Shown here piece after piece: positions 25,806-39,700 of a stretch of 64,000 nucleotides of DNA. Each line of letters opens with the position of its first letter. The stretch's first letter is position 1. Location of the stretch: contig OV884014.1 in the NCBI GenBank assembly GCA_930367205.1, positions 111,055,138-111,119,137 of the forward strand. The letters run 5' to 3'. The stretch is from Acanthosoma haemorrhoidale. Its lineage: Eukaryota > Arthropoda > Insecta > Hemiptera > Acanthosomatidae. Both the position numbers and the translations under genes were made by a program. Under the pieces are notes generated by a model. It was not told the DNA's origin and searched no databases. It worked only from the letters and a program-made list of their open reading frames with translations.

Positions 25806-26180
25806 AATATATGCTCGTGTCGTTGATGGTTTAACTGAGAATTTAGTCTAATCGGTTGTCCACAGCTCCAAGGGAAAATAAACGACAAACAAAACAAAAA
25901 AAAGGACAGACCGAATAGCAGTGCCGAAAGGTTAGGATGTGCTAAGTAGAACAACTGACCTACGGTTACTGACCATATATTCCCCAGCAACTTATTTAAC
26001 AGTAATAGCCGCGAGAGTTTTATCATCCAAAAATAATTATTAGCTATATATGTCTATATAATATTTCGGGAAAATGTCGTCCGAGTCGGGGAAAGTATAA
26101 AATATATCTGAAATAAAACTGGACTGGCTGTCTTATATAGAGAAGGTTACACGAAATAGCAGCATTGTTAGGAAAGTGCG

Positions 26181-26194
26181 CCAACAGATGGCAG
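26181..26194 (+). promoter_or_regulatory. CTCF-like motif between mitoferrin and FBXL4
   Basis: CCAACAGATGGCAG fits 13 of 14 positions of the CTCF core consensus CCASYAGRKGGCRS. It stands about 375 bp upstream of the mitoferrin start codon, in the interval between two divergent genes, where insulator or promoter-proximal CTCF sites are common. Read by eye; no binding data. Confidence 0.4.
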
Positions 26195-26455
26195 TAGCTC
26201 CTAGCTTTTCTGGTTCCCTACTCTCTGTCCGGAATAGAGAGCGCTACTAGTCTTTCAAGTCCCACACAAATATAACAATTACTTCATCTTCTTTACAATA
26301 TTTAATCGACAACTTCCTATTTTAATTTTTTATCATTTCTAATATCCAATTTTAGTTAATTCAATTTGATTATTTTGAAATATATTCATAAAAAGAATGA
26401 TTTCCCCATGCTGGTCGCCTATTGACCTGGAGATAAAGAGAATATAGAACGAAGC

Positions 26456-27149
26456 GTGCAAAATGAAATGGACGACCTCCGTTTTAGTGACCATTTTGCG
26501 AGGAAGTTAAAGCAAACCCGCAAGAAGTCTTACCGGCTTACGCATTTATTGACTTCCCCCAATCTATCACTGCGCCTCAACCTCATGATCTATAAGAGTG
26601 TACTCAGGCCTACTCTGCTGTATGGTGCACAGCTTTGTCGTCATCTGACGTATGCGACAGCTCGGTGACCCCAACAATTCCAAAAAAGGTCTACTGATGA
26701 AAGTGGTCAGACATACTTCATTCCAGCAGCGGAGCAACAGTGAGCTTCACAAGGTCATTGAGCTGCCCACGGTGAATGAATTCATTCAACGTAGACATAT
26801 CACATTTTTCGACTCAATACAATACTTGACAAACCCGGTGTTTAACACGATAACCCCCGCTCCGTTCCCCTATCGATGGCAGGACGCAGTCGAGGCAGGA
26901 ACACTTTAGTCTTAGGTTCTAGTTTGTAAGTTCCCCTTTTTTTAATCCGAAGGTGACCCCATCACCTAGTCCAGTCTTTTTGTTTATTGAAATTTTCACT
27001 GTAAAAAGATAATTTTAATTGTAATTCTACCCTCCTTCAAATGCATCATAGTATGCAACAAGAGGAGTAATTATTCTGTAAATTTTGTTCATTTGCTTGT
27101 AAAAATGTTAAAATAAAGGGGTTTTCAAACAAAAAAAAATAAATAAAAT
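26456..27149 (+). mobile_element. Jockey/CR1-type LINE, 3' fragment (copy A)
   Basis: Plus-strand frames read YRLTHLLTSPNLSLRLNLMIYKSVLRPTLLYGAQL, then in shifted frames KVVRHTSFQQRSNSELHKVIELPTVNEFI and FFDSIQYLTNPVFNTITPAPFPYRWQ, the C-terminal end of a LINE reverse transcriptase ORF2. A 3'UTR with GGTGACCCCATCACCT follows, and it ends in an A-rich tail near 27149. The 5' truncation and several frameshifts show it is dead. It sits between the divergent mitoferrin and FBXL4 starts. Confidence 0.8.
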
Positions 27150-27769
27150 GGACTCGCCCGCTTTCGCAGTCGGGACTCCATCAGGTCCTAGTATGAGATG
27201 GTTGAAATCTGGAAGTAAGACGTTTGTCACATAAGAAATGTTTTATTAAATAGGAGTTAACCAGCAACTATCTCATAAAACCCAATAAAGACATACAGGG
27301 TGTTTGGCTCTTATTGTTAAAAATTACAAGATACACACTGAAACTTCGTCGAAACTGTGGTCCATCGCCCCCAGCCGCAGTTTGCTATCGAACAATGTTT
27401 TTAGCAAAAAAAACAACAGGTTTTCTCTTTTTTGTTACAACTTTTGACCATATTTTCGTAGTCAGAGCTAAATTTCTTGTTGGACTAGTATACTTAAATT
27501 TCCTTTTACGTGGTTGGTTGCGTTGGACTCAATTTTTGATGAAGTTTCACACAGAATTTTTTAACATGACGAGTCGAAAAAACCTGTGCATAGTATGTGA
27601 AACGTTGTCCGATAGTAAATTTGATGAAAATGTGAAATTTCTTTCTCCATGTTCAAAGACAGTTCTTCAACATCTCTATTACGAATGTGGCTGCGTCCAC
27701 CTCTTTGGATAACATTTGTAACCTGTAAAAAATATAACTAATTTAATAATAAATAGTGTTTCTAGGACA

Positions 27770-30700
27770 ATGGTTGACTATCAATATTCTTGGCTAGACA
27801 CCAGTGTTATCATTAAGGGAGATGACGACGTCTTTGATATCGAACAATATGTTCAGGATGCTCATGATTTTAGTTCACAGTATGGGAGTGATATAAGTAT
27901 TTCTTATACAGCTTACAACATTTCAGGAAGACCTAGTAAATATCCAGATTATGGCGACTTCCCTCAAGCCTTTGTCATGGTATATTGATTAAATCTGTAA
28001 TTTATATTGTTGTACTTCTCTCTTAACTGTCCTTAACTTTGATTCTTGTTTTATATATCAGCGAACCTATGGCAAATGGTGGGAACAAGCACCTAGCAGG
28101 ACTGAAAATATTATGCCCCAAAATGCTGGAAACATTTTAAGTCAGGATTACATCGGTAACTATAAATCGCTTAAATTGAATTATAGTTACTGGGACGTGT
28201 GATACCATTATAGTGAGCTTGTAATTAATTTATGTTTTACAGATGTCACTTTTGAACAGAAAGTTATTCCCACAAGAGTTGCTATTTATGAAACATATAA
28301 TCCGGGCTCTGTAGTCCGAATCTCTGCTGGAGACGGTGCTGGATTATGGAAAACACTTTGGGAGGGTGAACCACAATGTGTTGGGCCCACTCCAAGAATT
28401 TTTTCTCCAGAAATTGCTGAAATAGACTTTTTGACTAGGTACTTGCAATTTTTTTGGTTTATTAAAAATGTAGGTTACTTGTGGTCCAAAGTAACTGTAC
28501 AATTCTAGATATAGAGAGAAGCTTTTTATTTTTTAAAATGATTTTATAAATAAGGTACTCAAATACTGTGCATTAATGACGTCACAGTAATTATCAGTCT
28601 TATTAAATAAATAAAAAAATCCAAAGTATAGCACCTTCATTAGGGGCCAACTCGAGGTTATCATATTTAGTTGGTCACCTCATTCACGGTCATGTCATAT
28701 CAGTCACTTTTATGTTTTAAATGTCAATATTCAAATATAATCTGTAAATATCAAAAACACTATGAGATTTATAGAATACCAATAAAAATAAATAAATCCA
28801 TAACACGACGGCTCATAAGGAGGTAAGGGCCAACCGACGGTTGTTGCCATAGTTGGTAGGTGGATCTAGACTAGTCGGTACCTCTTAGCCTTAAATTTGG
28901 TTTTCTTGACCATATACTTTTTTTTATTTAAGTAGCAATGTATTTAACTTCACAAAACTGAATTAAACCCAACTAGACCGTTCCTCCAAAGAATAAATCT
29001 TTGGGCAAACCAGCGATCAAACTTGGGACTCCGCAGTTGGAAGTCTTACTAGCAGCTAATTACTAGACTACGGGGATGTTCAATAGAATATCAATTTCAT
29101 TTATAAAGACAAAGATTAAGTTATCATTTATCCAGCCAAGTTCATTGTATGGTAGCTTCAAAGGTATACTTGAGTACATCTACAATTTTAGCAACTGAAA
29201 CTTAAGAGCAGTTAAACAATAGCTGCTCTCTATTGGACTCCTCTTGATGAGTTTCAAATTTATTTTATAAAAATTCTTTTTAAACATTAAAACCTATTAA
29301 TTACTGGTAATTTTTATTTTTAGCTTATTGCGGGTAGAATTTGATCACCGACAACTTGACTACTATACAGAGCTGGATGCAATCCTACTCGTCGGTTCTC
29401 CATCCCCTGGAAAACAAACAGATGTTAGTAACATCACTTCTAAGGTTAAAGGCATGACCATTCATACATTCGGAAATCAAGTAAATATTACTGTATCACG
29501 TGTTTGATTTGTAATGTTTATTAGCACGTCTACTTGATGTTTTGCATCAATGATTCTTTTCCCTTCTCGAGCAGTCCGTTCCAATGGTTTACTCCAATAA
29601 CGTTTAGTTTCAGATTAAAGTTTTTTTTTTTAAATTACTTATGTTTTAGTTATTAATACTAGTTATTGAGTTATACTCTTATATAAAACGGGCAGTGCTC
29701 CCACCTTACTAAACTACAAATGAATTAGAAACTAATCACTAATCCTACTTTAATTAAATAATCACCAAAATGTTTGTTTGAATCCTGAGGGGCTATTAAC
29801 ATGCATTGAGAAAGAAAAATATTTATCATTTACTTAGTATTTGTCTGTAATTATTTAAACAAACAGTTGTTAAATGGAAAGTTGCATGTGTTAGTGTGAT
29901 TCAATTTTCCCCTTGAGAAACTACTCCTATTAGAACGATTAATAATGAAGAAAACTGATTCAGTCATATGTGAGAGAAATATTTTTAAAAAAACAACTAA
30001 TTTTTGACTTTGGCATCCAATATCTTAAGCAAGATTAGAAATTGTAATGGAGCACAGATGTAGGCAATTAATTAACCGTTTGTGAGATCTGGTTGTTTGT
30101 TAAAAGAAAAAAAAAAATCAACTACAACTGTCAATATATTGAAAAGGGTTAGTGGAATAACATAAAATCAAACTTGTATAAAATATAAAAAGAAAACACT
30201 AATTTTTCTTTAGAAAAGAATTGCATTAAAATGCAGGCGAGAGTAGCGTTGGGAAATTACTAGTATATTATAATGCCATGGTCGCTATTATTACATTTAT
30301 TGTGTGTATTGCCATTGCAATATTGTAACAAGCAAATGTGGAGAAAAAAAATTGAACATGACTTCTTGAATTTCACAGAATGTCTCTACGCCATCTTCTC
30401 CCGAGTCTTCACTGAAGGCTGCCAGGAAAAGAAAGGTGAGAAACTAAAGGATTGATTGCCCCCCAAAAAAGATATAAATGACATATTTCGTAGCTTGATT
30501 TGACATACTCTGAAACTGAATAAATTTTTAGTCATTATGATTGGGTTAGATGAAAACAGATGAGCTGACTGAATTTTCTTAAATATTTATATGGATGTCT
30601 GTTTTAATTCTTTCAACCCTGCGTGAATTTCTCTGGATTGGCTGGTGTTATAAATGAACCATTGCATCTTGGAGTTCCGCCTTTATTTTAGCCTCTTTTT

Positions 30701-33700
30701 CGCCTTGCATATTTTCTTCGACACTGTTTCATTCCTGGAGCATTCCCTTGTCCAGAACTGCTGATATTAGCTTCTATGTAGTAGGTTTTGTCTTGCTTCA
30801 TTTTTTTTCTCGTACCTTTTTTTCATAATCTTCATTGTAACAGTCATTTCAACATTTACAGTTGGTAGTACTAAGCGCATTGGTCATGCTAACTTTGAAT
30901 GTCATGTGTGATCAGTTATCTTCATTTTATTTCATCGAATCTGTACTTTTTTTTTAACCTTCGACATTTCCAGATAGTATTTCTTTACTTTGTCTCATAC
31001 TTCTCTTGGTCTAATGAATGTGTGTATTACAATGAGCACTCGTCAAACAGTACACATATCTCATCCTGGGTGCTTTCTTTCTCTATTATTCAGGATATTA
31101 TCAATTTGGTTACTGCTGTCACTGAGACAACCTCTGTTTGTTGCAAAATTTTCTAAGCACTAAAAGATGCCCATTATCTATAGTTGGTCTACTGACTTGA
31201 TTTTATAAATAAGTTAGATTTTTGGAGTACCCTAAAGCTCGGCCAGTTAGGTCCAAATCAGTTTTAAGATTGTTTCTTATGCTGTTTTTTTTTTTTTTTT
31301 AAGAAGATGGAATAGTATTATTGTGAGATAAGTCATTTTTATTTAACTTTCCAAGTCAGGCTTTTCTTTTTCCAAATAGAGTCGCAAATACATCATTTTT
31401 TCATCCGATCAGGCTAGGGTTGGGTCTTTGATTGCAATATTCAGTAAAAGGATGAAGTAGTATTTATATAAGCTTATTATGAAAACTGTTTCAGTAGTAG
31501 CAAGGTTTAACGTTGACCGGAGATTTTAGAAGATGCTAATAATAGCTGGAGGATGAAAGTTAGACAAAAAACTTAAATGCCTCTGATGTGACTCATTGCG
31601 TATATTTCTGCTGTTTATATCACTGTATTTACGATGGCAGATTTTTATACATTATGTGCTGTTGAAGCCTGCCAATATTTTATAAACAGGGGTAATCTGT
31701 AATGAAAAACAATATTGGGAAACATTTCAAAAAGATATTGATACTATAGATCTCATGAATCGGTTGTTTCACCTCACATTACCATAATATAACATTACCG
31801 AAGCAAGTTCTGTGTTCCTGCAACCCATAATTGTCTCTTCATATGTAGGTAATTTAGTTAACACAAATTTTTGCTGTATTGTTTTATTCTAAAGCTGAAT
31901 ATTATATTTTAATAATTATTAAAATTTATACCCGTGGGATCACGTTCCACGACTCGTAATTATTAATATTAAATATTCTATGTTTACAGATAGATATAGC
32001 TAATACCCTAAACTCTCTGTCATCTCTTGCCCAGCATTACACGTCTCTGTTGGAGGATATCAACAACGAAATAGAATCATCATGCCTTCTCTCCAGCTCG
32101 GGGCCCTTCGACCTACTCCCCGTAAGTCAGGGATGAATATATTATATTCCATTTCATCGTGTATGAATTTTTCAAAATGTATTGTTGTAAATGTATGTTA
32201 AAAAAATTAAACATCTATTAAAGTTTATATAACCTTAACTAGAATTAAGTTAGCTCTTCTCTATGGACGACATAAATACATGATTTCTATTGTTGGCTAT
32301 AAAAACTTTATTTTTTAGAATATCTTTGAATTTCTTTTTGTGATGCCATCTTGAAATTATCCCGAACCATTTTCAAAAAAATTCAAACTTTGTATTCTGT
32401 AGTTTCTGAGCTTTTACTTGACAAATCATAAAAGAAATAAGGTTATTACAATACCTTAATCAAAAAGTATACAGCGTAATATAGCTTGTTGAATACCCCT
32501 TTGAAATTTCAGATTGAATAGATCATTTTTTATGACTGGTATTGCAGAACTTAAAGATAGACAGGCGAAGGACCATCGGCTCATATAAAAAGGAAACCTA
32601 CCTGTTTAATTAGTTGATATGAGATCCCCCATTATCTTAAAGAATTAATTTTACCACCTATCTTAGAACACGCAGACATATGAAATATGATCGCTCCATA
32701 CCTGTTTGAAGGTAGAACCTCTCCCTTCATAAAATATTTCAAAGCAGTCTAGTTTTACTAAACAGAATATAGGGTATTTAATCAACTTAAAATTTAATTT
32801 AATTTTTTTGCTAAATTTTAGGACGAAACTATCTTACGAGTGTTCAGCTTTTTAGACCTGGCTTCATTATTAAGATGTACTCGAGTTAACAGGCAATTCC
32901 ACAGGTTAGCTACCGACACGATGCTCTATACTCAACTCAACATGAAGGTATAGTCATTACAACTCGTACAAGAAATATTTACATACACTTGGTTTTAAAG
33001 GATTTTAGATATTTGTTGATTATACGGTTTCCTTTCCATTTATTATTATTGTTATTATTATAATAATATTTATTATTATTGTTGTTCCCTCAATTGGGTA
33101 GTGAAATATGTTAAAATTCTATAAAATAGTGATAACTTTTGAGCACTACATAAAATCCTTTTAGATCTTAATTCAGTGCGAAAAAATCTGTAAAATCCAT
33201 ACATCGGTGTTTCTGTTGGAAAAATTGTGCTGGCTAGAGTAATTAATTATTCCATTTGTTACAGCCGTACTGGAGCTGCCTCAACGCAAGTTCACTCCAA
33301 TCGCTGTCTTCCAGGTGCCAGCATTTGCAAAAACTAGATCTCTCTTGGTGTGGAAACTATGACATGATTATGTCATCAGACTTAGTTACGTGAGTAACAA
33401 CATTCAACATTATTGTAAGGTTCTATCATACTATATATCCTTTTAGAAGTTGCGGTTCTGTTGTATACAAAATTTATTTGTAATTTTGCTATTTAGAAGA
33501 ATGTGTACAAGGTACCCAAAAGTCAAAGGGAAATGTCAATTAATCATCAACCCCACTCTGGGCGTATATATGGTATCATTGGTGTCAAATATTATGGAGT
33601 AAATTAGTTTTGTAAAGAAAATTGATGATGGTATTTATGGTCGATTTGTTGTTTCTTAATGTTGCTGACAATCTTAATAGAAGTTTTAGGTTATTTAAAA

Positions 33701-36700
33701 TATATCTACAATACTATATCTTTGGGCAAGCAAGTCTTTATGACTGGGTCAAATAATTATCTATATGAGTTTTAACTTTTTAACATTATAATGCTTCTCT
33801 GGCTACCCTTATCAGCCATTTCATTTCCTGTAATGCCTACATGTCTGCGTGCTTGTACGAAACTGACTGTCTTATTTATTTCTGGCAAAGTTCTTATATA
33901 TTCTTGAATTTGCTGAATGAAGGTGTAGTCAGAATACATTCAGCCAAGTACCTTGAGTGCACTTAGGGAATCTGACACAATTACTGCATTATCCATTGAC
34001 GATTTCATACAATAATGGAGAATGTTGCGTTCACTTCAACCGAATAAACGCTGCAGAGGCAGTTGGGTTTACTTTTGTGCGTTGAGTTTGCAGTAACAAA
34101 GACCAAAGTCGTAACCTTAGTTAACATTTATAGTTAGAATAAACTAAATTTATGAAATTAGTACTAAAAGTAAAATAAAAAAACAACGATTAGTTAAATT
34201 ATACTATTTGTCATCTTAAGACTAAATAAACCATGATTAAAAACTAAAATTTTAACTAAAAAAAAATGTTTTAGTTTATTTTTACTCAAAGTAAATTAAT
34301 GTTGGTTCAAACAATTAACATTGGTTTGGCCTATCACTGACTGTGAAGTCTGGTTAAAATAACTAGTGGCTTACGCTGTCTCTTGTTATAACATATGATT
34401 GGAAATAACTTTCTAAAAATAACTAATAACTAAATAAAAATGTATGTATTTCTTGATGGCTAAGCTGTTGAATGTTATGTAACTGAAGTAGTCATTAATT
34501 TACGTCAATATTTATTTACAGATTCATTCAGAATTGCGGAAAACTATTGACTGTTATCAGATTGAACTGTTGTAAATACATTGACGACATGTGCATTCAA
34601 GAGATCTCCAGCACCTGTAGAAACTTGAAAGGTGATTTGTAATGATATATAATAATATTTATATTATTATTGGTAAATGAAAAAAAAAAATCAATTCAAG
34701 GATAATACATCACACAATTAAGGGTTTTTTTGGAAATGATTCTATTGAAAATTTTTATAATTTTTTGTAAATATAGACCACTATTGCCCACATATTAGGT
34801 AAAATTCATACATCAAATTAATTTATACAATTTTTCTAGAAATTTGTTTCTCAGTTCAGATGGCATTTTGATATAATATTTATATATAAAATTAATTTAT
34901 AGAATTTATCTATTGTAAGGATACTCTGTATGTAATGCACATAAGGCAAACTAATTAACATATAAAATGAAATATTAACTCCTTTGATCAGACATCGTTT
35001 TGATGTGGCATAGTTAAGTCAAATTAATAAAAGTCTTCCTTTTGTCAAATAGTACCTGGATCAAGGGCCTTTTTGATGTAGTGTTCGAACACATATCAAG
35101 TAATATAATGTTAATACAGACTCAAGTCCCCGTTGAGGAGGTCAACTTTGACATAGATACCATCAATTAAGTTAATATAATGAACGTTCATTGATTTACC
35201 TGCCGTTATATGTTATATGCCTGGAAGAATAACGGGTAAGTCATACATTTGTTTTATAATAGAATGATTTATTAGTCCCTTTATATGAATGAAACTTTTA
35301 TATGGAATGATATTGAAATACGATTATCAACTAATATATCGGTGTTATATAATACAAAGTGCAGTTTAACTTAATGACCTCAAATATTTTATTTACCCAG
35401 ATGCCTTTGTTATGTGGAATGTTGATCCATCAAGTGTGTCTTCGGGAAGAGGTGCTGGGAAGGGGGTGTCCAAGGTTACCAACCTAAGTCACTGCGCCAA
35501 CACAGTCCGAGAGTCAGTGAACAGTTTAAGGTAGTGAGCTTCTAGGCCTCTGTTCATGTGATCTTAAATCAATGAAAGTTCCCCCACTCTTCTCTCAGAG
35601 CTTGTTGTTTATTTTGTATTCATTCAAATTGTTTAAACATTGTCCAGTACCCGTTATCTCTATGTAGGGGGGAAACCTTAATTCGTCGGTTCCTCCTCCA
35701 ATTGTCGAATCTGAATCGAAAACCTTTTTTTATAAGGTACCAGCTGGGAAGCACAGAAGGTATTGCTCCTATTTGGAATGTTTATAGAAAGTTGTACTTG
35801 AATGGATTGTTCATACCTTTGTGCTGTGTTCATCATATTATTTTATTTCATTGTTTATATAATATCTTGTTATGAGAGATTGCTTGGCTCAGTTGTTAAT
35901 CAGGGCATCAAGTTATTTAATTTTTGGCATCTCTGCGGCATCAAGAAAAACTGATGCAAAATATCATCCCTCAGCATGGAACTGGTATTGCGAATATTCT
36001 TTTGATGACAATCTTCATGACTTCACATAATTATAGCCTACTTAAGCCCCTACACATATTAGACGTGATTAATCAAAATTCTGAGATACTATTCAATACC
36101 ATTAATTTTTTGATTAATTAGTGACACTATGATCATGATCATGGTGACACATTGCTGTTTTATAATCATGGCCATATTCGTCATGTCTTTCTTTTATCAA
36201 ATGGGATCTTGTTATAAAATTGCATGCCTCTAGCCTTGAACAGATGAGTCATTAAAACCAAATTATACCGGCTGTCTAATAGGTAAAACATAGGTTTTGG
36301 TTTAAAAAAACCAACAAAACTCTAATTTGCAAAATACACTCACTCACATACTTTATTTTTGGTGTTATATTTTCAGAATTGTGCCTCAGGAACTGTTTCA
36401 CCATTACAGTCAACGGTTTTGAAAGTCTTGCAAATGTTTCAACGTTAGAACGGCTAGATTTGTACAGAACGCACATAGAATCTCCCCCTTTGTTAAAGAT
36501 ATTGGAAGCATCCCCAAACTTAAAACATATTAACCTTGGTATGGAAAATGTTTTATAAATTAGCATTAACTTATTTTTAAATTACTTAATGTAATGTTTT
36601 TATTAGTTGATAAGTAGCCTCACCATATTTTTTTTTATTCCTTAGAGGATTTTATTTTTATAATATAATATAATGTTATTTTTTCGGAGTAATTTGAGAT

Positions 36701-39700
36701 AAGGATTATTTTATTATATAAAATGTTAAATGATATAAATCCGTCTTTATAACCAAAAATAATTTATTTTTATTTATTAAACCATGTTGGTCACTGAAAA
36801 TTGCCTTTTCAACAAATAAAAATTGTTTTAATTATCTAAAATCTTGTCCTAAAAAAATCTATTAAAACAGACTTGGAATATATTATATACGGAATTTCCA
36901 TTGTTGACTCTCAAAACCTTCTTTAAAATTTGAACTTTTTAAAATTTAGAAACAGGGCTTTTTAAACATTTAATTTTTTTCCATACTTCCTGTTATTGTA
37001 TTTTAACAAAAAAACAACTTAGCATTTTTTGAGGTGTTGTGGAATATTTTATAAAATTTTCAGATGAATTAAATCATTTTTACGATTCCAACTGTAGGAG
37101 ATATATATTCAAGGGGAAGACGATCACCGTGTACCCAGGTAAATGTACACCCTTTCCCTTCATGGTTCAGCAATCGGCTGATTGAAAATTATCTAAACTT
37201 TATCCTTGCATCAAAGCACACTAGAATGTCGTTAAATCCATGGATTAGCTATAAGTACACCGATACCATAGAAGTTATATGAAACTAGAATGTTCATTAA
37301 AACTGATAACAATACTGTTTTTAGGATCCTGCGTTCGAGTTTCGTCTATGGATATAGTCGCCCAAGGCCTTGGCCAGTTCAACAGGCAGTTAATATCGGT
37401 TGACTTTTGGAAGACGTACAGTCTGACTCCACTCGGGGTGAGGGCATTGTCCAACTGCCCTAACCTGGAGGAGGTAGATCTCGGATGGTGGTAAGTATTT
37501 CACTCTCGTACCTTCTTAACTGTTTCATACCTAATATTTGAGCCTCAAATGACATAAATAAATTATTGGCTTCCGTTAGCATTTTCTTTTATATTAAACT
37601 AAATTCTTAGGTAGGGTCATAGTCTAAAGCCAGCTGTTTGTCTCAGTGCTGGGCCAATAAGTCCATGGCTTGCTGATCAACAGGTCAGATTACTTGACAA
37701 GGCGCTGGTGCAAGTTATTGGCCTCGCTTTATTTCACTTCCTGTGTTTTTGAAAATTAATATCTTCCCCTAATATAGCTCTAAAAATTGAAGTGTTTGTT
37801 TATTTGTCCATAATGACATTGCAAAAAAAAAAAAATGAAAGAGAATGAAATCAACATAAAAATAAACATATTTAAATAAGTCAGCAGTTATTGCACGTAC
37901 CGTGACCAATCGGTTATAGTTGAGTTCTACTGGCATATTAAATATCCGACATAGAAACAAACAATGAAGACAGCCAGCGAAGACAATGCTCAAATTATGG
38001 AACCAAGCTAAGATATACACTTGTTAATAATAAATACATTTTTGTCCAACTGATATTTTTATTAAGTTTTTTTTAAAAATGACAAGTCTCATTTTAGCTT
38101 AAACATTTTTAAATAAAATTAAAATGAAGGCTGTATACTTAGCTGATGAGATAAAGGATTGTAGATCAGTATTTTCTGCATCTGCTGCTTGGGCATTCGA
38201 ATTGTGTGGATGAACGTCCAATGGAGATTGGCAGTATATATCAACATCTTTGTGTGGAAGAAAACCCAACGCCAATGTACTTTCAGCAAATCCGATTTTC
38301 CATCCACACATATGACAAATGGCCCTCGGGGCAACCACTTGGCATTAGTGCGGAGCCGGGATAACTGTACAGAACAGTTTTCGACTAATAATAATAACTT
38401 CTTTTCAGTCTACCCTTGTTTTTTAAAATTGGCCTTTATCAAATTTAAAAATAATTAATTTATTAGACTTTATTTTACTGTTTAATAAATTTCTGTTTAG
38501 TAAATTTCTTTAAACACTAGACTCATTACAGATTCATTTTTAACATAATGACTGATCTTGCCGTTAAATTCATAACCTAAAGCTTTATTATTAGTAGGTA
38601 TGGACAAATAAGACTTAGTTATATCATTAAATTAAAATATTTCAGCTTTATGAAAAAAATATTTTATTATTAATTTTGTTAACTGTTAATTTTCTATAAT
38701 ATTTGTAAAGGTTGTAAAACATATAGAATTTATTGTTTTTCACTATTCATTGTACATTAATTACTTTTTAGTTGTGAGGATGCCTCAATTCCTTGAAACT
38801 AGACTAGATCTGACTTATTTAATATTTGAATAAAAATACAAAACTTTATTTGAAAATACATTTTCAAGAAAACAAATAACGTTATCGCTCTCTATTTGGA
38901 GTTTCATTCCCGTCGAGCCTGTAATGTTTAATACTAACCAACTTGTAAGTTTACGATTTGTATTTTTAGTTTAGGAGTGTCAATCCCAGGGGACTGTATG
39001 AGCTCCCTAGCCCACGGTTGTCAAAAGCTGAAGAAGCTTTTCATGGCAGCGCTGAGAGGTATTACGGACAGAGACTTGCTTCCGTTTGTAGAGTACACCC
39101 CGGACTTGGAGCAGGTTGACCTTCTTGGAGTTCGCTCCATTACCCCTCACATGTGCCTCAGGTTTAGTGTACATTATAAATATTTTTCTGTATTCATAAT
39201 TAGTTTTTTATATTTTTACTAAATAAGGTCAATGTTTGAATGAATAGTCATTCATAAGTTAAATGACTGGTTGTGGGTGAAATGAAATAGTTTATTTTTA
39301 ATTGAATTAATCGCTCACTATTGGCGGCTGGTATGGCCAGATGGGCTTTATTAATAAAATACTCAAGGGTATTTATTATTGTAAAATGCCTCCTTCCCAT
39401 CTTTCTGAGTCAACTTGCAAAATTGGAATTTCTTCAAAAAGGCTTTTTCACAAAGATCAGAAAATCTATAAAACCTTTTTCCCAATTTGAAAAATAGTTT
39501 ATTTTACCCGCTTACCACTTTTAATGGTTATCATTTAGACAAAGGTAACTTGAATTATAATTGTATATTATATTACTGCTGTTTTGTTTTTTAGTTTATT
39601 CTGTGTAAAATTTATTTCTCTCTAAAACGATATTCATGTCTAAGTATCTTATTGTATTATGTTTAGCTAGTTTTATTCTGAAGAAGTTAAATGTCACAGC

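Larger units (their letters stand above)
25806..27765. promoter_or_regulatory. Divergent intergenic region, mitoferrin and FBXL4
   Basis: About 2 kb separates the two start codons. It contains the CTCF-like motif at 26181, a dead LINE at 26456-27149 and a 132-codon open frame at 27314-27712 of unknown nature. The LINE has probably lengthened an originally compact shared promoter. The 5' exon of FBXL4 must lie here or overlap this region. Confidence 0.5.

Noticed and set aside
30273..30455. 60-codon open frame starting MPWSLLLHLLCVLPL, looking like a signal peptide
   Set aside because: It overlaps the FBXL4 exon 30379-30435 in a different frame. The exon frame (NVSTPSSPESSLK...) joins the neighbouring exons in phase, so the hydrophobic start is chance.
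38099..38338. Minus-strand frame with CHMCGWKIG and protein-like composition inside an FBXL4 intron
   Set aside because: No matching splice sites or upstream continuation (a stop lies directly before it) and no recognised family; could be a small relic but not supportable.
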